A stretch of 64,000 nt of DNA from assembly GCA_030683005.1 (NCBI GenBank), contig JAUXMY010000005.1, positions 54,701-118,700 on the forward strand, written 5' to 3'. Origin of the DNA: Caulobacter sp. GTDB lineage: Bacteria; Pseudomonadota; Alphaproteobacteria; Caulobacterales; Caulobacteraceae. The translations under genes and the position numbers were made by a program. Under the pieces are notes generated by a model. It made no database searches. It saw only the letters and a program-made list of their open reading frames with translations, and was not told the DNA's origin. Shown piece after piece: positions 8,874 to 19,260 of the stretch (positions are counted from its first letter, which is position 1; each line of letters begins with the position of its first letter).

Positions 8874-11282
8874 CTACCCGCCAAACCGTCTTGTGAAGCG
8901 GACTCCGACGGCCCTGGGCGGCAGCACCGAGGTGTAGAAGCTGCGCGCGTAGACCGGATCGCCGTTGATATCCGACACGATCTGGTTGTGCCGTGACGTG
9001 CTGCGGGCGCCCGTCTCGGCGTAGGTGTTCCAGATATTGCTGACGTAGACGGTGGCGTCCCATGCGTCGTTGGACACCCTTATCGACGCGTCGTGGATCG
9101 AGTAGCCTTCCAGGGTCAGGCCGCCGCCCTTGCCGCCCGTTCGGGTCAGGACATCGCCGGTGGCGCTCAGACCATAGGCGAAGTCGACGTTCAGGCCGGC
9201 GATCGGCGGGGCGCTGTACTCGATGTACAGGCTGCCCTGGTTCTCCGGCGCGCCCGGCAGGCGGTCGCCCGGCTCGCCGTGCTCGTAGCTGATCGTCGAC
9301 TGGAAGCCCGGCGGATTGATCGACGGGATCAGGTTGAGGGTCGTCTTCGTCAACTCGGCCCTGGCGTAGGAGTAGTTGCCCCGGATCGTGAGGTCCGGCG
9401 TGAGCTTGAGCCGGAAGTCGAGTTCGGCGCCGACGCTTTCGGCGGCCTCGCCGTTCTTGGTGATCGGGATCAGGCCGTTCTCGGTGGCCGAGGCGACCTG
9501 CGGGTCGGTCCATTCGACCAGGAAGATCGCGCCGTTGATCGTCAGCCGTCGGTCGAGCCATTGGCTATGGATGCCCAGCTCGTAGTTCTTGGTCTTGTCC
9601 GGGAAGTAGGCCATCTCGCTCGGCAGACCGCAGGCGATCTGGTTGGGCGGCAGCGGATTGGGGCAGGGTCCCACGCCGTTGGAGTTGCCGATCCGGTAGC
9701 CTTCGCTGATCGTCGCATAGATCAGGACATCGTCCGTCAGATCGTAGGACGTGTTGAACTTGAACAGCCAGCCGTCGTCGTCCTGTCCGCCGTCCTCGAA
9801 GGTCAGGGTGATGTCGTCGGGGCCGGCCCCGCCGAACACCGAGTTGTAGAGCGGGAAGTCGACCGCGCTGGCGGTCTTCAGTTCATAGGCGTACTTCCGC
9901 GCGCCCAGGGTCACCTGCCAGGCGTCGGTGAAGCGATAGCTGATCTCGCCGAAGATCGCCTGTTCGGTCAGGTTCACGCGGTCGACCGAGTAGTACTCCA
10001 GGTTGTCGGGCCGGACCCCGCCGTTGAAGGCGGCGTAGCCCGGCGTGAACTCGCGGCTCTCCGCGTTGCCTTCGTACTTGTTGTAGAAGGCGCCGACGAT
10101 CCAGCTGAGGGGGCCGTCGGAGGAGGAGACCAGGCGGATCTCCTGGTTCAGGCTCTCTTCGTCGACGTCTTCACGGGTGAAGGCCGTGAAGGACGGGAAC
10201 AGCTCGTAGCTGTACTCCAGGCCGATCAGCAGGTCGGTCTGGTCGCGCTGGCCGGTCTCCTTGTACTTCGACAGTCCCGTGGCCGAGGTCAGGGTGGCGA
10301 AGCCCAGATCGGCCGTCACTTCCAGCGCCACGAGGTTGTTGTCCCGCTCATTGGGCTCCAGCACCCGCAGGGCGCTTTCATAGTCGCCGATCGGCGCTGG
10401 CGAGGTCTTGACCCTGGCGCTGCTGATCTGACGCGCGCCGACCTGCTGGTTCTGGAAGTACCAGGTCAGGTTGGCGTCGACGGCCTCGATCGGCTGCCAG
10501 CGGAAGGCCAGGCGGCCCGACAGGGTTTCCTCGGTGTTGGCGTCCTCCACCCGCTTCGTGTTGGCGGCGATGGCGGCGGGCGATCCCAGGGCGTCGGGGT
10601 TGGAGACGCCGATCTCGCGCACGACGTAGGCGTAGTCGATGAATCCGCTGTCATCGAGGTAGTCGATCGAGCCGCGCACCGCGAAGCTGTCGCCAAGCGG
10701 CATGTTGAAGGTCAGGCCGACGTCGTAACTGGCCGAGTCCGCTTCCTTGTAACCATAGGCTTCGCCGCGCAGGACCAGCTCGGGCCCGGAGAAGGACGGA
10801 CGCTTCGGAATGTAGCGGACGGCGCCGGCCATGGTGCCCGCGCCGTACAGCGTGCCCTGCGGGCCGAGCAGGACTTCGACCCGCTCCATGTCGTTGAGCT
10901 TCAGATCCAGAACGATCGGCACTTCGCCCAGGTAGGTGGCGACCATGCCGCCGGTGCCGTTGCCGACGCCTTCGGAGCTGCCGATCGGGTCCGCGTTCAG
11001 GCCGCGAACGATGATCCGGTTGCCGTCGCGGCCGCCCTGGTCGACCAGGTGGATGCCGGGAACATAGGCGGCGATGTCGGCGAGGTTCGAGAAGCCCTGC
11101 GCCTCGATGGCGTCGCCGCCGATCGCGGCGATGTTGATCGGCGCGTCCTGAACCGTCGTGTCGCGGCGGGTGGCGGTGATGATGATCTCGTCGACGGTCG
11201 TGTCCTGCGCCAGCACGGGTGTGGCGATCGGCAGGGCGAGCAGGCTGATCGAGGCGAACAGCGCGGCGCGTGTGAATGACAT
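8874..11282 (-). CDS. TonB-dependent outer-membrane receptor
   Basis: 802 residues from ATG at 11282, with signal peptide MSFTRAALFASISLLALPIA...AQD, a TonB-box-like DEIIITATRR (about 30-39), a plug domain (IRVRGL-type segment RIIVRGLNADP, then GPQGTLYGAGTMAGAVRYI) and a long beta-barrel ending in aromatic/charged GVRFTRRFGG. Such receptors import siderophores, vitamins or glycans using the proton-motive force. The class (IIITATRR, GTLYGAGTMAG) is typical of the greatly expanded receptor families of Caulobacterales and sphingomonads; substrate unknown. It is divergent from a TPR-sulfotransferase gene, a common pairing in these bacteria. Confidence 0.93.
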   Translation of the reverse strand: MSFTRAALFASISLLALPIATPVLAQDTTVDEIIITATRRDTTVQDAPINIAAIGGDAIEAQGFSNLADIAAYVPGIHLVDQGGRDGNRIIVRGLNADPIGSSEGVGNGTGGMVATYLGEVPIVLDLKLNDMERVEVLLGPQGTLYGAGTMAGAVRYIPKRPSFSGPELVLRGEAYGYKEADSASYDVGLTFNMPLGDSFAVRGSIDYLDDSGFIDYAYVVREIGVSNPDALGSPAAIAANTKRVEDANTEETLSGRLAFRWQPIEAVDANLTWYFQNQQVGARQISSARVKTSPAPIGDYESALRVLEPNERDNNLVALEVTADLGFATLTSATGLSKYKETGQRDQTDLLIGLEYSYELFPSFTAFTREDVDEESLNQEIRLVSSSDGPLSWIVGAFYNKYEGNAESREFTPGYAAFNGGVRPDNLEYYSVDRVNLTEQAIFGEISYRFTDAWQVTLGARKYAYELKTASAVDFPLYNSVFGGAGPDDITLTFEDGGQDDDGWLFKFNTSYDLTDDVLIYATISEGYRIGNSNGVGPCPNPLPPNQIACGLPSEMAYFPDKTKNYELGIHSQWLDRRLTINGAIFLVEWTDPQVASATENGLIPITKNGEAAESVGAELDFRLKLTPDLTIRGNYSYARAELTKTTLNLIPSINPPGFQSTISYEHGEPGDRLPGAPENQGSLYIEYSAPPIAGLNVDFAYGLSATGDVLTRTGGKGGGLTLEGYSIHDASIRVSNDAWDATVYVSNIWNTYAETGARSTSRHNQIVSDINGDPVYARSFYTSVLPPRAVGVRFTRRFGG

Positions 11283-11499
11283 GGTTACCCCCAGGTGATG
11301 TCTGTCTGGCGAGGAGACTGGGGCCGGGCGTCGTTTCGTCGAGACGTGCAGCGACGCGTCGGCGGCAACCGGGCCCAACTGACGCAAAACACGGCGTCAC
11401 GGGGCGACCACGGGCGCTTCGCTGTGCAACATGGGTCGCCGGAGCGGTTGGCTCGGCATCAATCGCGCCGCGTCCGGACGATCCGGGCGAAAGGGGAAC

Positions 11500-13071
11500 A
11501 TGGGCCCTGCGGGACACAGTCTGGATGAAGCCGAGCGGCTGATGGCGCGCCGCGCCTGGCGGGAGGCGCACGCCCTTTGCCTGCGCGCATTGGAGACCGG
11601 CGACGTGTCGGCGCGACCGCTGTTCCTGCTCGGCGTCATCGCCGCCGAGCACGGCAACCTGGCCCGGGCGGCGGAACTGTTCGGCGAGGCCGCGCGGCTG
11701 GAGCCGGGTGTCGCCCGCCACCACGCGCACCTGGGCCGCTGCCTGATCGCCTTCAACCGCCAGGACGAGGCCCGCGCCGCCGCCGATCGCGCCCTGGTGC
11801 TCGATCCCGCCGACGCCCTGACGCTGGACACCATCGGCGTGGTCTACAGCCGCTCGGGCCTGCATGAGCGGGCCCTGCCGCTGTTCGAGCGGGCCGTCGC
11901 CCTGGAGCCGGCCAACGCGTCCTTTCAGCAGAACCTCGGCACGGCGCGGCAGTTCGCCGGAGACTTCGCCGGCGCCGAGCAGGCGCTGCGCGCGGCGGTG
12001 ACGCTGCAGCCTGACCTCTACCGCGTCTGGTGGGCGCTGGCCCAGATGTCGGCCCTGCGGGCGGAGGACGGCGCGGAGGCGCGGCTGGAGTCCCTGTTCC
12101 CCGCCGACCCGGACACCGACCCGGACCGCGCCCTGCACGTCGGCCATGCGCTGGCCCGGCTGGCGGAGGACGCGGGCGACCCGCCGGCCGCCCTGGCCTG
12201 GCTGGCCCGGGCCAAGGGCGCCCGCCTGCGGGAGGTGGCCTACGACCCGGCCCGCGACGCCGACCTGCTCGAAGCCGCCGCCGCCACACTCGGTCCCGCC
12301 GCCCCGGACACCGCCGACGCCGCCCCGATCTTCGTCGTCGGCCTGCCGCGCACCGGCACCACCCTGGTCGACCGCATCCTGTCCAGCCATCCGGGCGTGG
12401 TCTCGGTGGGCGAGCGCACCGACTTCGCGCTGATCCTCAAGCGGCTGGCCGGCACGTCATCACAGCTGGTTCTGGACGAGTCGACCCTGGCGGCGGCGAC
12501 GGGCGGCGGCGTCGATCTGGCCGACGCGGGACGGCGCTATCTGGAGGCTGTCGCCCCGCTGGCCGGCGCGGCGCGCAGCCTGGACAAGATGCCGCTCAAC
12601 GTCGTCTACGCCGGGCTGATCCTGCGGGCGCTGCCGAACGCCCGGATCATCTGCCTGCGCCGCCATCCGGTGGACGCGGCCTTAAGCAACTATCGCCAGC
12701 TGTTCGCCACGCGCTTCCCCTACTACGACTACGCGCTGGATCTAGAAAATACGGCCCGGTATGTTTCGCGGTTCGAGGCTCTGGCCGACCACTGGGCCGA
12801 GACCCTGCCCGCCGACCGCTACCTCAACGTCCGCTACGAGGATCTGGTCGCCGACCAGGAGGGCCAGACCCGCCGCCTGCTGGCCCACTGCGGCCTCGAC
12901 TGGGACCCCGCCTGCCTGGCCTTCCACGAGAACGCCGCCCCGGTGGCCACGGCCAGCGCCGTCCAGGTCCGCAGCCCGATCCACGCCGGCTCCGTCGGCC
13001 GCTGGAAACGCTTCGGCGAGGGGCTGGCGCCGATGCTGGCGGTGTTCCGGGAGGCGGGGGTGGGGGTGTGA
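11500..13071 (+). CDS. TPR-repeat sulfotransferase
   Basis: 523 residues. Residues 1-270 form TPR-like repeats (ALEPANASFQQNLGTARQFAGDF). Residues 275-520 form a sulfotransferase domain with the PAPS 5'-phosphosulfate loop FVVGLPRTGTTLVDRILSSH, the 3'-phosphate region CLRRHPVDAALSNYRQLF and a conserved NVRYEDLVADQEG. It would transfer sulfate from PAPS to a hydroxyl or amine, here to an unknown acceptor. It is divergent from the TonB receptor, and functional association is likely but unproven. The ATG at 11500 was chosen because a purine-rich AAGGGG precedes it; the longer frame from 11431 is possible. Confidence 0.88.
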   Translation: MGPAGHSLDEAERLMARRAWREAHALCLRALETGDVSARPLFLLGVIAAEHGNLARAAELFGEAARLEPGVARHHAHLGRCLIAFNRQDEARAAADRALVLDPADALTLDTIGVVYSRSGLHERALPLFERAVALEPANASFQQNLGTARQFAGDFAGAEQALRAAVTLQPDLYRVWWALAQMSALRAEDGAEARLESLFPADPDTDPDRALHVGHALARLAEDAGDPPAALAWLARAKGARLREVAYDPARDADLLEAAAATLGPAAPDTADAAPIFVVGLPRTGTTLVDRILSSHPGVVSVGERTDFALILKRLAGTSSQLVLDESTLAAATGGGVDLADAGRRYLEAVAPLAGAARSLDKMPLNVVYAGLILRALPNARIICLRRHPVDAALSNYRQLFATRFPYYDYALDLENTARYVSRFEALADHWAETLPADRYLNVRYEDLVADQEGQTRRLLAHCGLDWDPACLAFHENAAPVATASAVQVRSPIHAGSVGRWKRFGEGLAPMLAVFREAGVGV

Positions 13072-13142
13072 CACCCCCCAACGTGGGTCGCCGGCCCTGG
13101 CGCGAGCGGTGATCGTCCGATCCTTGTTGGAGGACAAACCCG

Positions 13143-13643
13143 ATGTTCAAGCGTCTCGCCATCGCCGCCGTCGTCGCGGCCTGCCTGCCGTCGGCGGTTC
13201 CGGCCGCCCCGGCCACGACCACCGCCAAGGAGGTGCGCGCCGCCCTCGACTACTTCTGCAAGCCCTTCGCCAGCGGGGAGGTGACGGGGGTCAAGGCCGG
13301 CGCCGAAGCGGCCGGCTGGAAAGCCTACGGCATCAACGGCTACTACCGGGAAGGCGCCTGGGGCCGGGTCAACGTCGGCTTCCGGGTGGGCGACCGGTGC
13401 ACGGTCACCGTCCCGGTCGGCAGCGCCAAGGGTAAGGAACTGCCCATCCTCGACGTCGCCGTCGCCTGGGGCAAGGCGAACGGCTTCACCAGCGTCGAGG
13501 CGCGCGCAACGACGACGCGGCCCCTGTACGACTCGGTCGACGAACGCTGGACCCGCGACGGCAAGAGCCTGACCGCCAACGCCGTCGTCAACCGCCGTAA
13601 GGACGACATGCTGGTCCCGGACGTCTCGATCTCCGTCGAGTGA
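13143..13643 (+). CDS. Secreted protein of unknown function
   Basis: 166 residues with signal peptide MFKRLAIAAVVAACLPSAVPA. The mature part has one strongly patterned region (ALDYFCKPFASGEVTG...GWKAYGINGYY) and a second cysteine in VGDRCTVTV, compatible with a single disulfide in the periplasm. No family recognised. It stands alone between the sulfotransferase gene and the TPP riboswitch; the TTGGAGGACAAACCCG before the ATG is a good ribosome-binding site. Confidence 0.7.
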   Translation: MFKRLAIAAVVAACLPSAVPAAPATTTAKEVRAALDYFCKPFASGEVTGVKAGAEAAGWKAYGINGYYREGAWGRVNVGFRVGDRCTVTVPVGSAKGKELPILDVAVAWGKANGFTSVEARATTTRPLYDSVDERWTRDGKSLTANAVVNRRKDDMLVPDVSISVE

Positions 13644-13685
13644 CGGCGGCGGCGCGCGCTTGCCCCCCGCACGCCCCCGGCCTAG

Positions 13686-15798
<2,113 letters not shown>

Positions 15799-15863
15799 GG
15801 GTTGTAAATCGTCCTTAGGTGGTTAAAGTATCTGGGGCAAGCATAAGGCAGGAGCCGGGGCGA

Positions 15864-16373
15864 GTGCCGGATGCCGTGCTCATCGCCGGCGCAAACGGGG
15901 CCGGGAAGACGACGTTCGCCATGAACTTCGTCCCAAGAGCCTTTCCAGCCGCTGAGTTCCTGAACGCGGACGAGATTCAGCGGGAGGACGGTGCGCCGAT
16001 CTCCCCGATGGCGGCCGGCCGGGAACTGCTGCGGCGTCTCGCGGGCCGGCTGGAACGGCGCGAGGATTTCGTGGTCGAAACCACCCTGTCGTCAGAGAGC
16101 TATGCGCGGAGGTTTCCGGCCTGGCGGGCGCGAGGCTACCGCATCACGCTGCACTACTTCGAAGCGCGGTCGGCGGACTTCGCGGTCGCCCGCGTCGCCC
16201 ATCGGATCGCGGCGGGCGGGCACGCCATACCGGAGGCGGACATCCGACGCCGCCATGCGCGCGGGTTGGCGCTGTTCGAGCGCGTATATCGGCCCGCCGT
16301 GGACGTGTGGTATCATTACATCGTCGATGAGCAGGGACCCCGCCGTGTCGATCAAGGTCAAAACGCCGACTGA
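15864..16373 (+). CDS. Zeta-toxin-like P-loop kinase
   Basis: 169 residues from a GTG preceded by AGGAG at 15849-15853 (an alternative GTG at 15819 adds 15 residues). The Walker A loop GANGAGKTT (9-17), then FLNADEIQRE and a central FVVETTLSSESY followed by a lid-region helix, match the zeta-toxin/chloramphenicol-phosphotransferase-like ATPases, whose toxic members phosphorylate UDP-N-acetylglucosamine. No epsilon-type antitoxin is seen; a small ORF overlaps its 3' end and an XRE gene follows. Toxicity is an inference; many chromosomal homologues have unknown roles. Confidence 0.8.
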   Translation: MPDAVLIAGANGAGKTTFAMNFVPRAFPAAEFLNADEIQREDGAPISPMAAGRELLRRLAGRLERREDFVVETTLSSESYARRFPAWRARGYRITLHYFEARSADFAVARVAHRIAAGGHAIPEADIRRRHARGLALFERVYRPAVDVWYHYIVDEQGPRRVDQGQNAD

Positions 16374-16623
16374 CGCGCCCCAGGCCATGAGCGGCTTGAT
16401 CGACGACTCCCTGCGCCTTGCTTCGGTCCAGGCCACGGAAGGCCCGCGCGAGCTGCGCGCCGGCCGTTACCGACCGGAGCTGGCCGCGCGCTTTGAAGCA
16501 ACGCCCCGTCTTGCGGAGCGCGGCCATGTCCCCGGCAAGGTGCAGGGCGGTTATCAGCCCTCGACCAGCCAGCACGGCAAGCCTCCGACCGGTGGCTCGG
16601 CGGTCAAGCCGCAGAAGAAATAG
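16345..16623 (+). CDS. Small protein of unknown function overlapping the zeta-like gene
   Basis: 92 residues from GTG 16345 (MSIKVKTPTDAPQAMSGL), overlapping the kinase gene by 29 bp. An ATG at 16327 would add six residues. The first half (GLIDDSLRLASVQATEGPREL) looks helical; the Lys/Gly/Pro-rich tail (QHGKPPTGGSAVKPQKK) looks disordered. The overlap suggests co-expression with the kinase, and it is the best candidate for a cognate antitoxin or accessory factor, although it resembles no antitoxin family I know. Confidence 0.6.
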   Translation: MSIKVKTPTDAPQAMSGLIDDSLRLASVQATEGPRELRAGRYRPELAARFEATPRLAERGHVPGKVQGGYQPSTSQHGKPPTGGSAVKPQKK

Positions 16624-16642
16624 ACCGCGAAGGCGGCGAGCG

Positions 16643-16924
16643 ATGGAAACCCGGACGTTCGACGACGTGTTCGACGCCCTGTCCGACACCCCGGCGGAAG
16701 CCGCCAACATGAAGAACCGCGCCGATCTGCTGGCCGTGCTGGCCCGGCAGGTGAAGTCCTGGGGCCTGCCCCAGGAAGCCGCCGCCGCCCGCCTGGGCAT
16801 CACCCGCCCCCGCCTCAACGACCTGCTGCGCGGCAAGCTCGGCAAGTTCTCGCTGGACGCCCTGGTCAACGTCGCCACGGCGGCGGGGCTGAGGTTGGAG
16901 ATCCGGGCGGAGGTGGCGGCGTAG
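16643..16924 (+). CDS. XRE/HigA-like helix-turn-helix protein
   Basis: 93 residues. The C-terminal half is a Cro/CI-type HTH: LPQEAAAARLGITRPRLNDL, then KFSLDALVNVATAAGL. The length and the leading MxxRxxFxDVFDALxDT segment resemble antitoxins of the HigA2/COG5606 type that pair with Gp49/HigB-like toxins, but no such toxin gene is adjacent. It follows the small ORF by 19 bp in the same direction, so it may regulate the kinase locus. Confidence 0.8.
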   Translation: METRTFDDVFDALSDTPAEAANMKNRADLLAVLARQVKSWGLPQEAAAARLGITRPRLNDLLRGKLGKFSLDALVNVATAAGLRLEIRAEVAA

Positions 16925-16988
16925 GGGGCTGCATTCCTACTCTGCGGAACCTGCGGGCAACCAGAGCGAAGGTGGTAGCAAAAATCCT

Positions 16989-17016
16989 TTGCGTCGAACG
17001 TGGCGCAATCTATGAT
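16989..17016 (+). promoter_or_regulatory. Candidate sigma-70-like promoter of the DUF262 gene
   Basis: TTGCGT (16989-16994) and TATGAT (17011-17016) with a 16-bp spacer. Transcription from it would begin near 17023, downstream of the ATGs at 17000 and 17012, which supports the ATG at 17051 as the true start. Confidence 0.45.
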
Positions 17017-17050
17017 TGTTCACATTTTGTTCGAGACGGGGGACGGTTGT

Positions 17051-18796
17051 ATGGCTGCTGCCAGGGCTAAGTTGACCAATAGCTCCGATGAATCGGAGAT
17101 CGTCGGCATGCTGTCTGGAGATTTGGTATACGAGGTTCCGTACTTCCAGCGCCCCTATAAGTGGAAGCTGGATAAACTCCGCAAACTGGAAGAGAATATA
17201 TTAGACATTGTTGACGAACTAATTGATTCACATTTTCTTGGTGCCATAATTATGCATGGCCGAAAAAGTAATCCGTCGGAGCCAACATCATACGAATTGA
17301 TTGATGGTCAACAGAGATTGACAACAATATTTCTCTACATATGCGCCTCCATCAAGGTCCTTTGCAAGGAGAAGGAATATGATGAAGCTGTTTCTCTATT
17401 TCAGAAGTATATATGCCTAGGCAGGGCCACAAAGCTATTTTCAAATGTTAAACTACACTCGTGTGGCCAAGACCGTGGTCAAATGAATTCTGTAATGTCA
17501 GACCTTTGTAGTGATGTGGAATTCTTAAGCAAGCTGGGATCGTTTAAGCCTCAGCCCCTGCCGACGACTAGTGGCCCCACTGGTATTCTCCTTAGAAATT
17601 ACAAGTCGGCCGTTCGGTTCCTTGATGGGCAAATCAAAGAGGGCGGCGTGGAGCGCGTTCGTTCAATCTACGATGCGCTACTATCGAAGATGAGTGTTGT
17701 TCAGATCGACGTGTGGGACCCCACGAACGGCCCCAAGATTTTTGACAGCCTGAATTCCCAACAAGAACCGATGACGATCGGTGATCTCGTAAGGAACGAT
17801 ATATTCTCAAGGGTGTCAGGAGGGGAGCCATCTACCATTGAGGCCGTGGATCGGGACAACTGGCAGCCATTCTACCAGAAATTTCAGCATGATCAGAAGA
17901 ACTACTTCGAAGATTACTTCTTCCCGTTTGGCCTAATCGAGAACCCAAATCTTACAAAATCGCGTGCTTACGACTATTTGCGCTCTCGCTGGGAAACGAT
18001 TGCTGATCCTGTCGAGGTCGTAAAGGACCTCTCAGTTTATCAGAATGCGTTTCTTGGCATCGTCACTGGCCAAAATCATCAGGGGCATCCGCCTAAGTTG
18101 GCCACGGCCATCGGCCGACTTAGCAAGCTGAAGGCCCCCACATCCATTCTGCCGTTCTTCATGAGGCTGTCAGAAGAGGCCCGGAAGGGATCCTTGGACC
18201 CAGAGGTTGCAACGGCGATTACGTCGCTTGTAGAGGGCTTCTTGGTGCGGCGTGCGTTGTCGGGATTTGCACCGACCGGATTGCACGCTGTCTTTAAGCG
18301 CCTTTGGGCCGATTGCGGGGAGAGCGTCACTACTAGTTCGGTTGCGGCGGCGATTAGGGCTCACACAACGGTGGCCTGGCCAAGCGACGAGCAAGTGCGA
18401 GAAGCGGTCAAGGAGCGGGCAGCGTACGGTTCGCAGATCTTGCCTTTTGTCATCCGCGAGTACGACAAGTCGCTAGGCGGGGACACTCCAGAGAATATTC
18501 CTTGGATAGAGCATGTTCTCCCCCAAACGCTGAACTCCGAGTGGAAGAGCATTTTTTCCGAAAGTGAGCACAAGCGTTGGTTGCACGTACTGGCTAACCT
18601 TCTTCCTCTATCATCTGAGATGAATGTCGGCGTCTCTAACAAGGCTTATGTGCACAAGCGGCAGAAGTTTGAGGAAGACTCGATGTTCAAGAGTGCCCGC
18701 AAGTTCGCGCGGGAATACGTGAGTTGGACTCCAGTTGAACTAAAGGCACGTAGCGAGGAGATGGCGAAATGGGTAGTGGAAACCTGGCCGGGATAG
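17051..18796 (+). CDS. DUF262/DUF1524 (GmrSD-like) restriction-type nuclease
   Basis: 581 residues from ATG 17051, preceded by GGGGGA at a good distance. The N-terminal DUF262 domain carries YFQRPYKW (31-38) and the NTPase/ParB-like ELIDGQQRLTT (82-92). The C-terminal DUF1524 His-Me finger domain is seen as IEHVLPQTLNSEW (about 486-498), LANLLPLSSEMN and a final N-KAYVHKRQKF. This fused architecture is that of type IV modification-dependent restriction enzymes (GmrSD) and related anti-phage effectors. The gene is clearly AT-richer than its neighbours, with codons such as ATA, TTA and AAT that are rare elsewhere here, indicating recent acquisition. A target DNA modification cannot be predicted. 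Confidence 0.88.
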   Translation: MAAARAKLTNSSDESEIVGMLSGDLVYEVPYFQRPYKWKLDKLRKLEENILDIVDELIDSHFLGAIIMHGRKSNPSEPTSYELIDGQQRLTTIFLYICASIKVLCKEKEYDEAVSLFQKYICLGRATKLFSNVKLHSCGQDRGQMNSVMSDLCSDVEFLSKLGSFKPQPLPTTSGPTGILLRNYKSAVRFLDGQIKEGGVERVRSIYDALLSKMSVVQIDVWDPTNGPKIFDSLNSQQEPMTIGDLVRNDIFSRVSGGEPSTIEAVDRDNWQPFYQKFQHDQKNYFEDYFFPFGLIENPNLTKSRAYDYLRSRWETIADPVEVVKDLSVYQNAFLGIVTGQNHQGHPPKLATAIGRLSKLKAPTSILPFFMRLSEEARKGSLDPEVATAITSLVEGFLVRRALSGFAPTGLHAVFKRLWADCGESVTTSSVAAAIRAHTTVAWPSDEQVREAVKERAAYGSQILPFVIREYDKSLGGDTPENIPWIEHVLPQTLNSEWKSIFSESEHKRWLHVLANLLPLSSEMNVGVSNKAYVHKRQKFEEDSMFKSARKFAREYVSWTPVELKARSEEMAKWVVETWPG

Positions 18797-18863
18797 TGCG
18801 GGGCTAAGGGGACTACACACTCGTTCTCCACCACCAACCCCTTCATCTCATGCCGAGATCATC

Positions 18864-18956
18864 GCCGCCCGTCCCAGGACACTCAAGGACGGGCCTGCGG
18901 CCCGCCGCGGCGCGGCGCCGCGGAGCGTCGTCCTTGACTGACCTGGGACGGGCGGC
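18864..18956. repeat. Large imperfect palindrome downstream of the DUF262 gene
   Basis: The 28-base arms 18864-18891 and 18929-18956 are reverse complements with three mismatches (starting GCCGCCCGTCCCAGG), around a GC-only loop with internal GCGGCGCGGCGCCGC dyads. Shorter outer arms CTCATG and CATGAG extend it to about 18847-18974. It may be a strong terminator, a structured RNA or a non-autonomous mobile element. Confidence 0.6.
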
Positions 18957-19015
18957 ACGCTTGCATCCATGAGATCGACGGCGGTCTCCCTTCTCGCGAA
19001 GGCCCTCCCAGAACA

Positions 19016-19080
19016 GTCCTCCCCGGAGCGCAGCGAGGGGGAGGTGGCCTCGCGGAGCGAGGTCGGAGGGGGCGGCGCCG
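19016..19080. repeat. GC-rich interspersed repeat with two small hairpins
   Basis: CTCCCC...GGGGAG and CCTCGCGGAGCGAGG hairpins lie in tandem, followed by GTCGGAGGGGGCGGC. The layout is typical of short intergenic repeats of related genomes. No gene is seen between 18797 and 19260: that stretch holds this repeat, the palindrome at 18864 and GC-rich spacer. Confidence 0.5.
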
Positions 19081-19260
19081 GCGTTTCAGGATTGGGCGCC
19101 GTGCACGGCGTCAGCCTTCCGGCCGCGGCGCTACCCCACCACCATGCTCCGCATGGCTTGCGCCCCACGAGCGGGGAGGACGGGTTGCCCCGCCCCCCAT
19201 CCGGGGATGCCCCGCCGCGTCACAGCCGCTAGGGTCGGGGCAACCCCAGCGGAGATTCCC

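Noticed and set aside
9093..11279. A 728-codon plus-strand open frame.
   Set aside because: Antisense to the TonB receptor, whose signal peptide, plug and barrel are unmistakable.
16643..16924. A complete HigBA toxin-antitoxin pair.
   Set aside because: The XRE protein looks HigA-like, but no HigB/Gp49/RelE-type toxin frame lies within several hundred bases on either strand.
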